Shown here piece by piece: positions 27,341 to 35,788 of a DNA stretch of 64,000 nt. The notes beneath the pieces are model-generated. The model was given only the letters and a program-made list of their open reading frames with translations, was not told where the DNA came from and did no database searches. Position numbers and translations under genes: made by a program. The first letter of the stretch is position 1. The number at the start of each line of letters is the position of its first letter. Source of the stretch: Paraflavitalea devenefica (GTDB lineage Bacteria > Bacteroidota > Bacteroidia > Chitinophagales > Chitinophagaceae); assembly GCF_011759375.1 (NCBI RefSeq), contig NZ_JAARML010000004.1:310001-374000 (forward strand). Reading direction: 5' to 3'.

Positions 27341-28834
27341 TTATTTATAGAAAGGATTTTGGACCAGGTTCTTATTGGTTTGCAACTCGTATTGGAAAAT
27401 GGGCAAATAGTTGCTGTTGGCATCCTTCAATTTTGCCTGCGCCGTTTTAATCATATTGGCCGGCACCACACTGGCGATCATGTCCATCAGGTAGCTGATA
27501 CGTGCGTAGTTATTCCGTTTTACATAACGCAGTACATCAAACCATCTTTTTCCTTCAAACATGCATTCACGGGCCCTTTCTTCCAGCACAAAAAGCGCCA
27601 CATCTTCCTTATTGGCAGGATCAGGATTGTTGTTGGTCGACGGCAAGGCATGTGCCCGTGTGCGGACCACATCGATCAGTGCCAATGCCTCGCTGCCCCG
27701 GTTCAGCTCTGCAAGAGCTTCCGCCTTCATCAGCAAAACATCGGGATAGCGGTAAATAAACCAGTGGGTGTAGGAATCGCCGGATGCAATCAGGTCGGTC
27801 CCGTTTTTACCAACATATTTCCAGATGAGGTTGTCTTCTGCCCGGACAGCAGAACCGGCGCCCCGTATATCTTTCAATACACCGGTATCATCAACACCAT
27901 ACACAAGGTCCATGACGCGATTGGCCGCCAGGAACCGCTTGTTACTGATGGCAAACAGGTTGTAAAAGGTGTTGAGCTTTTGCGAGCTGTATTGCACTTC
28001 AAAAATGCTCTCCGTGGAATTACCGGTACGGAACAGGTCGGTGAACCAGGCTGTACTGGCCGCCAACAGCCCGAATCTTTTGGAGTCGATAACCTTGTTG
28101 CAGGCTTTAAGACAATCCTCATACCTGTCCATCCACAGATAAACATCAGCCTGTATGACATTTACCGTGTAGCGGGTAATCCTTCCTTTATCGTATGCCT
28201 GTATGCCGTAGGTGAGCACAGCGCCGGATTCAGCTTCTGCCAGGTCTTTCAGTATCTGTTCCAGCACAACTTCCCGGGTGCTTTTGGCAATAGCTACCAC
28301 TTCATTATCGTTGGTGGTAGAGGCCAGTTTCAAAGGCACTTCACCAAACGTGCGTACCAGGTAAAAGTACATGAGCGCCCGCAACGCCTTTGCTTCTGCC
28401 AGGTAGGCGTTCAATGCTTCCTGCGTAAAGGTGTTATCGCTTTCCAGAACTTTGGGAGCATAGTCTATTACAATATTGCAGTAGTTGATCGTACGGTATA
28501 CCGGGCTCCAGTTGGTCAGCGTGTTGCTGGGTACAGCATTTACGCTCATAATAGCCATTTCATCTACCGTGGTGGCGGATGTACTGGCCAGCATATCGGC
28601 CCGGAGTTCACCCCACAGGAAGAAAAGTTCAGGAAGCGGCTTGCTGCTGCCAGCCGGATCGGCCAGCAAGGAGGCATAACAACCCACTACAGCAGCCTGT
28701 ACCTGTTCTTTCGTTTTCCAGTAATTGTCGCCGATGATGCCATCCGCGGGTTTCAGATCGGCCCATTTTTTACAGGAGCTGCCCCCTGTTAACAGTAGCA
28801 GGCCCAGGAACAAATATGTATATATGGTACGCAT
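27341..28834 (-). CDS. RagB/SusD family lipoprotein (pair A)
   Basis: This is a 497-residue protein with lipobox Cys21 (TGGSSCKKW), the SusD opening DGIIGDNYWKTKEQVQAAVVGCYASL, the tetratricopeptide-like YLAEAKALRALMYFYLVRTFGEVPL and the C-terminal signature ERARECMFEGKRWFDVLRYV. It follows its SusC by 21 bp. It differs clearly from the pair B SusD in length and sequence, so the two pairs probably take different substrates or oligomer sizes. A long open frame on the opposite strand here is a shadow. Confidence 0.9.
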   Translation of the reverse strand: MRTIYTYLFLGLLLLTGGSSCKKWADLKPADGIIGDNYWKTKEQVQAAVVGCYASLLADPAGSSKPLPELFFLWGELRADMLASTSATTVDEMAIMSVNAVPSNTLTNWSPVYRTINYCNIVIDYAPKVLESDNTFTQEALNAYLAEAKALRALMYFYLVRTFGEVPLKLASTTNDNEVVAIAKSTREVVLEQILKDLAEAESGAVLTYGIQAYDKGRITRYTVNVIQADVYLWMDRYEDCLKACNKVIDSKRFGLLAASTAWFTDLFRTGNSTESIFEVQYSSQKLNTFYNLFAISNKRFLAANRVMDLVYGVDDTGVLKDIRGAGSAVRAEDNLIWKYVGKNGTDLIASGDSYTHWFIYRYPDVLLMKAEALAELNRGSEALALIDVVRTRAHALPSTNNNPDPANKEDVALFVLEERARECMFEGKRWFDVLRYVKRNNYARISYLMDMIASVVPANMIKTAQAKLKDANSNYLPIFQYELQTNKNLVQNPFYK

Positions 28835-28855
28835 GACGAATAAATACTTTATGCT

Positions 28856-31800
28856 TTAAAAGGAAGCTGTTATACCTAAAGTGATCGTTTTTACAGGAGG
28901 CGTCATTGACCTGTCGGTTGCTACACGGAAAGGATCGCTGCCACGTACGCTTACCTCGGGGTCCTGCCCGGTATAATTGGTCCATGTAATCAGGTTCTCT
29001 GCTGTTATATACGCGCTCATATTCTTGATCTTTAATTTATCGGCAAGCGCTTTATTGAACGTATACCGGAGCGTAACGGAACGGAAACGGAGGAAGGAAG
29101 CATCTTCCACATAGCGTGATGAACCCAGCCAGTTGTAACCTGTTTTGTACAGGGCCCTTGGAATATCGGTCACATCTCCTTCCTGGCGCCAGCGCTTCAA
29201 TACTTCGGTGCTCTGGTTATCGTATCCGTACATATTGGTGGTATACATTTCAGTAGCATTAACCACTTCATACTTATAGCGGAAATTGAAGAAAGAGGAA
29301 AGCCGCAGGTTCTTATAGGCAACGTTCAACCCAAAGCCACCGTTAAAACGGGGGTTACTGTTACCGAGGTATACAATATCACGGTAATCAATATTACCGT
29401 CGTGGTTGATGTCATCATATATGGCATCACCGGCCTGAAATGTGTAATCGGTATTGGGGTAGTTGAACCGCATGTATACCGTGTTTCCTGTGGGTGTTAC
29501 AATGGGATCGCCTTTCCCATCGCGGGCAATCGTTTCATTCTGGTCTTTATATACTCCCTTGTAGCGGAAACCATAGAATGAACCAAAAGGATTGTTTACC
29601 TGCATATAGGTTTTGTACTGGCCATTGTTGGTGATATTGCCTTTTTCGAGGGGATAGAACTCAGATATTTCACGGATCATGTTCACGTTGCGGGCAATAT
29701 TTATATTGAAATCAATGGTCCAGGTTTTAGTTTTGTAAGGAGTGGTTAATACGGATACTTCCCAACCCTGGTTATCCATTACGCCTACATTCATGTTTAC
29801 ACTGCTATAGCCGTTGATACCGCCAACCTGCAGGCCATTAAAGAACAGGTCTTTGGTCCGGTTGCGGTATACTTCCACATCTACATTCAGCCTGTTCTTG
29901 AACATGATCAGGTTAAAACCGAGGTTAGTGCCGGTCACCGTTTCCCATTTCAATCGCTTTAAACCGAGATTGGCTGAATACACACCGGAAAGGTCCAGGT
30001 AGTTCCAGTCAAACGTCTGGTAAGTATTGTAGAAACTATAATCATTGCGGGGAGCATTACCGCTCTGCCCATAGCTTAAACGCAAACTGAAATCATCCAC
30101 TTTACTTTTGAAGCGCTTCATAAATTTCTCGCCGGAGATCCTCCATCTTCCGGAAAAAGAAGGGAACAACCCATAACGGTTATCAGCGGCCAGCCTTGAA
30201 TTACAATCACCTCTCAGACCAACGTTGACAATATAGCGGTCGTCGTAACCATATTGTGCACTGATGGTGGCAGCGGAAGTACGGGTCTGATTGGTACGTG
30301 CCGATAGGCCGGAACCAGAAGCGTTGTCGCGTGAATCAATACCAGGGTCCTGAAAATCAGAAGAGGCAGTATTGGATGTTCTGGCCTGGTACAGTATGTT
30401 TTTGCTATCGTAGGTCATTACATTCAGCAGCCCCATGAAGTCATGTTTTTCCCCCAGCATAGGGGTATACACCAGCCCGGTTTTTGTCTGCACGTTGTAA
30501 TTGTCCACATCGCCGTCATATGCACTGTTCACTACGGTCTCAGTCCAGGGACGGCCGGTAGCGACCTGCGGCAGGAAGCTTTTACTTTTTGTATTGTTGA
30601 TATCGAACTGTACGTCGGCAGTTGCTGTCAGTACGCCCGGCTTTAATACATACTGGATATTAAATTTGGGAATGACACGCTCATTCACAATTTTGTAAGT
30701 AGCTGTATTCGCCATGGCCACGGGGTTATAGGTGTCGGAGAACTGACCCTGTATATTCGACTCGGGCGAAAAATAATTCGGTGTAAGGTTACCATACTCA
30801 TCGTATTCATAAATACCCATGTTGGGCATTTTGGTATAAGCCACATTCCTGATATCATCGTAGTAATTCCTGTTATTCAGTGTACGGGCATAGGAAAGGT
30901 CGGTCCTGATCCTTATTTTTTCTGATACGTTATAGTCGAGGTTGATCCTGGATGTGATCCTGTTGAGGTTGGTGCCAACGGTTACACCGGTTTGATTGTA
31001 ATAGCCCAGTGACGCATAATAACGTGCTTTTTCACCGCCACCTGTCATTGAAATGTTATGGTCCTGTATGAAGCCCGTACGCGCAATGGCATCTACCCAG
31101 TTGGTATTGTTACTGTAGTTATAATACCAGTAAGGATCGTTGGGATCAAATTTAAACTCGTTTACATTTTGTGTATTTAAAGGGATACCATTCCTGTTCA
31201 TAAACTCTTCGGGTATCAGGGTGGCATACTGGTAACCGTTCAACAAGGGGATGGCATTGGGTTTCAGTGATGCAGAGCCTTTAAAGGTATAGGTAAGCAC
31301 GGGCTTGCCCCTCGCTCCCCTTTTGGTATTAATGATCAGCACACCGTTGGCGGCCCTGGAGCCCCATATAGCAGTGGCAGCAGCATCTTTTAAAATGGTA
31401 ATGTCCTTGATATCGGTAGGTGCAATATTCAGCAGTGCAGCATATCCCTGTTCGTCGGCTGTACCGAAGTTAAAGTCGGCAGGTACCTCGGTTTCATAAG
31501 GCATACCATCCACCACGATCAGCGGAGTAGTAGAAGAATTGATGGAAGAGGTGCCGCGTATCCTGATCTGCATGCCGGCGCCGGGGTCACCGGAGTTGGC
31601 CGCGATGTCCACACCGGATACACGTCCCTGCAAGGCCTGGTCGATCGAGGCAGCCTGCATTTCTTCCATTTCCCTGGCATTGATCTTAGTGGCTGCAATG
31701 GTAAGGTTACGTTCTGCTACCGACATCATGCCATTGTCGAGCTTTTTTTGCCCCACCACCACCACTTCTTCTATATCCCTGGAACCCTGCTCCAGACTGA

Positions 31801-32107
31801 TATTGAAAGTACGGCGCGTACCTATTGCCTGTTCTTCCACCCCTTTATAACCGATCATTGAAAAGGAAAGCTTGTGCCGCGTATCGGAAACCTTTATAGC
31901 AAAATTTCCATCCACATCGGTACTTACACCGCGCACAATCCTTTTATCGGCATCTATTTCTGTTACAGAAACTCCCTGTACAGGACGTTTTTTTTTATCT
32001 GTGATCTTCCCGGTGATCACCACGGCTGCTGTTTGTGCCCAGGCCCCTGTGCAAAACAGCAGCATACTGAAAAGGCAGGCAGTAAATCGGTTAAAAAAGA
32101 GTTGCAT
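28856..32107 (-). CDS. SusC/RagA TonB-linked outer-membrane porin (pair A)
   Basis: This is a 1083-residue protein with a signal peptide ending GAWAQ (~25) and a CarboxypepD_reg-like domain (~28-110, ITGKITDKKKRPVQGVSVTE). The plug (~115-265) has the TonB-linked family features VVVVGQKK, IDQALQGRVSGVDI, IRGTSSINSSTTPLIVVDGMP and TILKDAAATAIWGSRAANGVLIINTKRG. The remainder is a 22-strand-type barrel ending TLGITASF. It is the second gene of the minus-strand locus, 18 bp after the large fasciclin gene. It presumably imports pectin-derived oligosaccharides with the pair A SusD. Confidence 0.92.
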   Translation of the reverse strand: MQLFFNRFTACLFSMLLFCTGAWAQTAAVVITGKITDKKKRPVQGVSVTEIDADKRIVRGVSTDVDGNFAIKVSDTRHKLSFSMIGYKGVEEQAIGTRRTFNISLEQGSRDIEEVVVVGQKKLDNGMMSVAERNLTIAATKINAREMEEMQAASIDQALQGRVSGVDIAANSGDPGAGMQIRIRGTSSINSSTTPLIVVDGMPYETEVPADFNFGTADEQGYAALLNIAPTDIKDITILKDAAATAIWGSRAANGVLIINTKRGARGKPVLTYTFKGSASLKPNAIPLLNGYQYATLIPEEFMNRNGIPLNTQNVNEFKFDPNDPYWYYNYSNNTNWVDAIARTGFIQDHNISMTGGGEKARYYASLGYYNQTGVTVGTNLNRITSRINLDYNVSEKIRIRTDLSYARTLNNRNYYDDIRNVAYTKMPNMGIYEYDEYGNLTPNYFSPESNIQGQFSDTYNPVAMANTATYKIVNERVIPKFNIQYVLKPGVLTATADVQFDINNTKSKSFLPQVATGRPWTETVVNSAYDGDVDNYNVQTKTGLVYTPMLGEKHDFMGLLNVMTYDSKNILYQARTSNTASSDFQDPGIDSRDNASGSGLSARTNQTRTSAATISAQYGYDDRYIVNVGLRGDCNSRLAADNRYGLFPSFSGRWRISGEKFMKRFKSKVDDFSLRLSYGQSGNAPRNDYSFYNTYQTFDWNYLDLSGVYSANLGLKRLKWETVTGTNLGFNLIMFKNRLNVDVEVYRNRTKDLFFNGLQVGGINGYSSVNMNVGVMDNQGWEVSVLTTPYKTKTWTIDFNINIARNVNMIREISEFYPLEKGNITNNGQYKTYMQVNNPFGSFYGFRYKGVYKDQNETIARDGKGDPIVTPTGNTVYMRFNYPNTDYTFQAGDAIYDDINHDGNIDYRDIVYLGNSNPRFNGGFGLNVAYKNLRLSSFFNFRYKYEVVNATEMYTTNMYGYDNQSTEVLKRWRQEGDVTDIPRALYKTGYNWLGSSRYVEDASFLRFRSVTLRYTFNKALADKLKIKNMSAYITAENLITWTNYTGQDPEVSVRGSDPFRVATDRSMTPPVKTITLGITASF

Positions 32108-32125
32108 ACAGTTTTTTATCGCTGT

Positions 32126-34393
32126 TTAGTTATCGTTATACTTCAGGTAATTGTCGAGCAGGTGAATGACTGACCGGTTCGACAGGTTATTGCTCTGCGC
32201 TGTTATTACATTGGCGGTTCTTCCATAATTATCTTTAATGGAAAGCACACCAGGTGTAGTAGTAACCGTAAACTTCAATGAAGTACCCAGTGCATTTTTG
32301 AGAAACGACTCATAATTCATCGGACTTTCTGTTTTTCCATCGGGCACCACGGTATGGCCATACAGGATATGGTATTGTATAAACTTGCGTACAAGGTCTT
32401 TACCCTGCTCATTAGAAGGATTGAAAGTGGGTACTTTGGAAGGAGCGGTACCGGTTCCCGGTAACAATCCATCATTCACCGCCTGTACAATGGCTGCATT
32501 GGAAGGGATAAAGAGCGTAGAGAATCCCGTTAAACCTATTATTTCGGCAGTGGTAGCACTGTAATAGGATGAATTGCTGAGATACTGCCAGAAATAATTG
32601 TAGTCAGAGGAAGTACTTTCACCCAGCTTTTTGATATGGAAGCCTATCCCTTTTTCGCTGAATACAGGAAGCTGGTTAATGAAATATACGTTACCATTAG
32701 CGGCTGTTTTAAAGCTGTCGACATTGGCTGTAATGCCTGCATCCAGTAAACCGCCTGTTTCAAGCTTATTATTATTGAACTTAATATAGTCGCCTTCATT
32801 TCCTGCGTCACCCGATTTCACAATGCCGCTGCCGGAAAGATTATCGGTAGACGCCTTATAAGGAGCAAAGAATACACAGGTTTTAACGATCCTGATCAGC
32901 TTATCGTATACGCCATTGGTGGTGGCCGATGAAGTGGGCGTAGCCCTGTATTCATACTGACTTTTGGTGGCATTGTAACTATACCCCGCAGTACTGAATA
33001 CAGCATCCGGCACCAGCAACATGTTGACGGAAATATTTGATTTCGATACCAGCAGGTTCAATCCCGCTGATTTCAGCAACCTTGTCATCATGGTAAATTG
33101 GGGGTTGAGAAAGGCTTTACCATATACCGTGCTGAAAACATCCGCTTCCTCTACTTTAGAAGTACCATAAAGAAAACCATTGCTCAATATTTTCTTTTCC
33201 ACCACATCCGCGTAGGGATCAAAGCGGGCAGGCTCACTGAAAATATTTTTGGTAACGTTGAACTTGCTGGGCCATACTGCTGTCGGGAACATATGCGCAT
33301 TCAGGAAATCGGTGATCACTTCCAGCGGCAACTGGTCAACAGATGCGTAATACTCACAGAGCACATTGTTAACATAGTTATCTATTGCTGCATTGGTGGG
33401 AATGAACAGGGTCCAGCAATCTTTCTGACCATCGTTATCCTCCTCCTTCATGAAATTTTCATTGTTGGGAGAATAGGCGAGCAGATTGGAATAGACCTTT
33501 ACAAATACCGAATCACTTTTACCGGTAAGCACCCGGTAACGCTGACTGGCAGTAGCATTATAAATAAAACTGATCGTATTATTGGTATATAAGCGGTTCA
33601 GGATGGCCCTGAAGCTGCTGTACTGGGGTTTGGTGCGGATATATTCATCAATGCTCATCAGCGGCGTGATCACTTTATCTACCTCATGCCATACGCCGTT
33701 TTCAGCCACCTGGTCTTTCGTGATCACTTTAGCTTCTCCAACATTAAAACCGGCGTATGCTGAATTCGGATAGAAATAGTTGTAATCTGCTGCGCTCAGG
33801 TTAAATGAGCTGAAATAAGAATTCGTGAAATACGTAATGTATTTATTGTTATCATCACCGGTAACATAGTTGCCATTGGCGCCCCCTTTATTATTGCGAT
33901 TGGTGGCCAGTGCCACCACCGGCTTGTTATTCTTGGCTGTATCGGTATAGAAACCCGTGTAGTAAGCAGTACGTCTTCTGAAAGCGATAGAAGGTGTCCA
34001 GCCGGTATTATTGACTGTTGCCTGGTAATCATCCAGTCTGTCTTCTTTATAGGCATTATAAATAAGCATATACTGTACCATGGCCCTTGCTGTGACAGAG
34101 TCTATATCGTTTGCACTGCCAATACCTCTATCTGTAAAAAACTGTTTAAAGGCATCATCGTTGGGAGCAAACAGGGTCCAGTAGCCACCGGCTTCAAGGG
34201 TAGGCTTATAGCCTGATTTGTCAATCAGCTTAAGGAGACTGGTAAAGCGCCCTGCACTTTGCAATTGTTGGTAAAAAGGGGGTTGCAGGTTGTCGGGGCG
34301 ATCGTATTTCTCATCAAACGCTTTCTTACGGCATTGAGCAAACAGTAATAGGGTGAGTACAGGCAAAAACAATCTTAACATGAACTTATTCAT
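32126..34393 (-). CDS. Large fasciclin (FAS1) repeat lipoprotein, first gene of the locus
   Basis: This is a 755-residue lipoprotein (Cys21 in LLLFAQCRKK). I chose the ATG at 34393, where the signal peptide begins; the longer frame to 34435 runs into a terminator hairpin. At least four FAS1-like modules can be seen, marked by YWTLFAPNDDAFKQFF (~75), CWTLFIPTNAAIDNYV (~326), NMLLVPDAVFS (~461) and FSTLFIPSNAAIVQAV (~621), the last ending with SVIHLLDNYLKYN. It opens the ten-gene operon, 18 bp ahead of SusC A. A surface substrate-capturing or adhesive role is likely but unproven. Confidence 0.75.
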   Translation of the reverse strand: MNKFMLRLFLPVLTLLLFAQCRKKAFDEKYDRPDNLQPPFYQQLQSAGRFTSLLKLIDKSGYKPTLEAGGYWTLFAPNDDAFKQFFTDRGIGSANDIDSVTARAMVQYMLIYNAYKEDRLDDYQATVNNTGWTPSIAFRRRTAYYTGFYTDTAKNNKPVVALATNRNNKGGANGNYVTGDDNNKYITYFTNSYFSSFNLSAADYNYFYPNSAYAGFNVGEAKVITKDQVAENGVWHEVDKVITPLMSIDEYIRTKPQYSSFRAILNRLYTNNTISFIYNATASQRYRVLTGKSDSVFVKVYSNLLAYSPNNENFMKEEDNDGQKDCWTLFIPTNAAIDNYVNNVLCEYYASVDQLPLEVITDFLNAHMFPTAVWPSKFNVTKNIFSEPARFDPYADVVEKKILSNGFLYGTSKVEEADVFSTVYGKAFLNPQFTMMTRLLKSAGLNLLVSKSNISVNMLLVPDAVFSTAGYSYNATKSQYEYRATPTSSATTNGVYDKLIRIVKTCVFFAPYKASTDNLSGSGIVKSGDAGNEGDYIKFNNNKLETGGLLDAGITANVDSFKTAANGNVYFINQLPVFSEKGIGFHIKKLGESTSSDYNYFWQYLSNSSYYSATTAEIIGLTGFSTLFIPSNAAIVQAVNDGLLPGTGTAPSKVPTFNPSNEQGKDLVRKFIQYHILYGHTVVPDGKTESPMNYESFLKNALGTSLKFTVTTTPGVLSIKDNYGRTANVITAQSNNLSNRSVIHLLDNYLKYNDN

Positions 34394-34426
34394 GATGATA
34401 CCGGTTAAAAAAAAAGATACATAAAC

Positions 34427-34457
34427 AAAAAGCATAATGGCTGCAGGCCATTATGCT
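34427..34457 (-). terminator. Intrinsic terminator in the leader of the pectin locus
   Basis: An 11-bp stem (34447-34457 with 34431-34441) with a 5-nt loop is followed on the minus strand by a T-rich run starting at 34430. It ends about 34 nt before the first start codon at 34393. Because it precedes rather than follows the operon, attenuation is possible; it could also end read-through from 35007-35465. Confidence 0.65.
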
Positions 34458-34893
34458 TCCATTATATTTCCTTTATGATGTTGCCTGCATTGCTGCAAGC
34501 GCCAATCTTATTGATGTGTTGGTAAATAAAACAATATGACGTTTTATAAGTAATCGTCTTCGAAAAAGAACGCCACAGTATTAAAAAGAATGAGTCTGCA
34601 AGCGCAGGAGGAGAAAATACAGCAATGATCATGGCAAGAATCGTTTGGGTTTTAGGATTGCACATCTGCACTACCCTCTGTTCAGCAATTCGTTTATGCG
34701 ATCGGTAAATCGCGTACTAAGTTAGCATGCGGAAAAAGCCAACCGTCCTGATGTATCCTGTTCTGCACCAAAAATTTACGCAATCGTTCCCGGTTGTTAA
34801 TAAAAGTTATGATTTAGCCTATTGGGGTGAGTTATTATTTCTCGTGTAGGGATAGCGCAGCCAACTTGCCAGTGTATCTCGTACACAAAGCTC

Positions 34894-34934
34894 GTGTTAG
34901 CAGCATTGATCTGTCATACTATTACTGCTAACAC
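34894..34934. promoter_or_regulatory. Perfect 10-bp inverted repeat, candidate operator or leader stem
   Basis: GTGTTAGCAG (34894-34903) and CTGCTAACAC (34925-34934) are exact inverted copies separated by 21 nt. The outer arm touches the minus-strand TATATTTG box at 34936-34943, so the predicted start site lies inside the repeat. It may bind a dimeric regulator or fold at the 5' end of the mRNA. Confidence 0.45.
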
Positions 34935-34935
34935 T

Positions 34936-34943
34936 CAAATATA
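34936..34943 (-). promoter_or_regulatory. Candidate -7 element (TATATTTG) for the pectin locus
   Basis: The minus-strand octamer matches TAnnTTTG exactly. No TTG or TTTG is found about 19 nt upstream, so the promoter would be weak or activator-dependent. Confidence 0.35.
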
Positions 34944-35006
34944 CGCAGGCCCTTTCATCTATCGGCCGTCTTCGTTTTAAAGATTAGAGGTTTACTCAGG
35001 AAAAGA

Positions 35007-35465
35007 CTAAGGAGCTGCCTGTGCCATCTCACGGATAGATACCCAACCTGTTGGACTATCCTTATAACGTACATAAACAACCATAGAACGGCCCCTGCCC
35101 ACTGTGGGCTTGCCGCCATTTTTGGGTATGATATTAATAGCAAAAATGCTCGTTTCAATAGCAGTCTCCCCATTAAACAGCGTACTTTCTACCCGGTTTT
35201 CTATAAATTCCATGGTAGATGTGCGAAACATGTCGGTTAACCCTTTCTCTAAAGCAACACGCCCTTTTACAACATTATCGCCTCCAAAATATTTTATGAC
35301 ATCGGGATGGTGTAAGGCAACAATGGCCGGCACATCACCACGGCCAAAAGCATCCCGGATAGCTGCCGTTGTTTTTTCCAAAGACTTTTTATCATCATCA
35401 ACCTTGTGAGCAGCACATCCGCCAGCCAGGAAAGCAATTATCATTAAATAGCTGATCATTTTCAT
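35007..35465 (-). CDS. NTF2-like (DUF4440/SnoaL) lipoprotein
   Basis: This is a 152-residue lipoprotein with lipobox Cys17 (FLAGGCAA). The mature part has the NTF2-like pattern: helix LEKTTAAIRDAFGRGDVPAIVALHHPDVIKYFGG, then GRVALEKGLTDMF, and strands ESTLFNGETAIETSIF and GRGRSMVVYVRYKD, ending with SIREMAQAAP. A ligand or catalytic role cannot be read. It stands alone behind its own promoter and a palindromic operator. It is distinct from the exported NTF2-like protein at 8661-9173. Confidence 0.7.
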   Translation of the reverse strand: MKMISYLMIIAFLAGGCAAHKVDDDKKSLEKTTAAIRDAFGRGDVPAIVALHHPDVIKYFGGDNVVKGRVALEKGLTDMFRTSTMEFIENRVESTLFNGETAIETSIFAINIIPKNGGKPTVGRGRSMVVYVRYKDSPTGWVSIREMAQAAP

Positions 35466-35501
35466 AAGAGTCGACTTTTTCTGTTATATCCAACACGTCA
35501 T

Positions 35502-35545
35502 TAAAAGTAAGAGAATTTTTAGCAATGTCAAGATTCTTGACATTG
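35502..35545 (-). promoter_or_regulatory. Promoter with overlapping 23-bp palindromic operator
   Basis: The palindrome has 11-bp perfect arms (35523-35533 and 35535-35545) around one base; the half site is CAATGTCAAGA. On the minus strand a TTG inside it (35531-35529) is spaced 19 nt from TACTTTTA (35509-35502), a 7/8 match to TAnnTTTG. The predicted start is ~30 nt before the lipoprotein ATG at 35465. An operator over the -33 region suggests a repressor. Confidence 0.6.
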
Positions 35546-35562
35546 TCCCCTACCGGGAGTGA

Positions 35563-35604
35563 AGTGCGCTGAACATGGCCGGGGAATGCGCTGAAAAGCG
35601 CACT
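35563..35604. repeat. Competing hairpins built on GTGCGCT/AGCGCAC
   Basis: TGCGCT-GAAA-AGCGCA (35587-35602) forms a local stem with a GNRA-type loop. AGTGCGCT at 35563-35570 can instead pair with AGCGCACT at 35597-35604. The two folds exclude each other. Confidence 0.4.
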
Positions 35605-35759
35605 GGAATGCTCTAAATACATGCAGTTCTATAGTGTACCAGTGCAAGGTTCAGGCAATACTTAGACCATTCCCAGAGCAGTCCGGTACCATTCTTAGGC
35701 AAGTAGCCGCCCATTCTGGTAGCTTTCACCAGCAATAAACCGGCTATCGAAGCAAGCGT

Positions 35760-35787
35760 ATTGCCGATTGCCGACTGCTGATTGCCG
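35760..35787 (-). repeat. Heptad repeat array after the histidine kinase stop codon
   Basis: Four consecutive 7-nt units on the minus strand read CGGCAAT, CAGCAGT, CGGCAAT, CGGCAAT, starting one base after the kinase TAG. The period and position match the heptad arrays in the permease spacers, but the unit differs and I see no well-formed inverted partner arm. Confidence 0.6.
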
Positions 35788-35788
35788 C

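Larger units (their letters stand above)
34394..35006. other. 613-bp non-coding region upstream of the pectin locus
   Basis: No convincing gene is present; the 69-codon minus-strand frame at 34462-34671 has no family likeness. The region holds an intrinsic terminator close to the first gene (34427-34457), a small hairpin GTGTA/TACAC (34872-34886), a perfect 10-bp inverted repeat (34894-34934) and a TAnnTTTG box on the minus strand (34936-34943). It is best read as a ~500-nt regulated leader of the minus-strand operon. Confidence 0.5.
35466..35788. other. 323-bp non-coding region between the lipoprotein and histidine kinase genes
   Basis: No gene is seen. Contents: a minus-strand promoter with an overlapping palindrome (35502-35545), a set of alternative hairpins (35563-35604) and a heptad repeat array directly after the kinase stop codon (35760-35787). 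Nothing notable is visible between 35610 and 35750. Confidence 0.6.

Noticed and set aside
27359..28792. 477-codon plus-strand open frame opposite the pair A SusD gene
   Set aside because: It mirrors a well-supported SusD gene, shows no family likeness and has shadow-frame composition rich in His, Gln and Arg.
34462..34671. 69-codon minus-strand frame in the pectin locus leader
   Set aside because: It has no recognisable domain, a poor start context, and lies in a region better explained as a leader.
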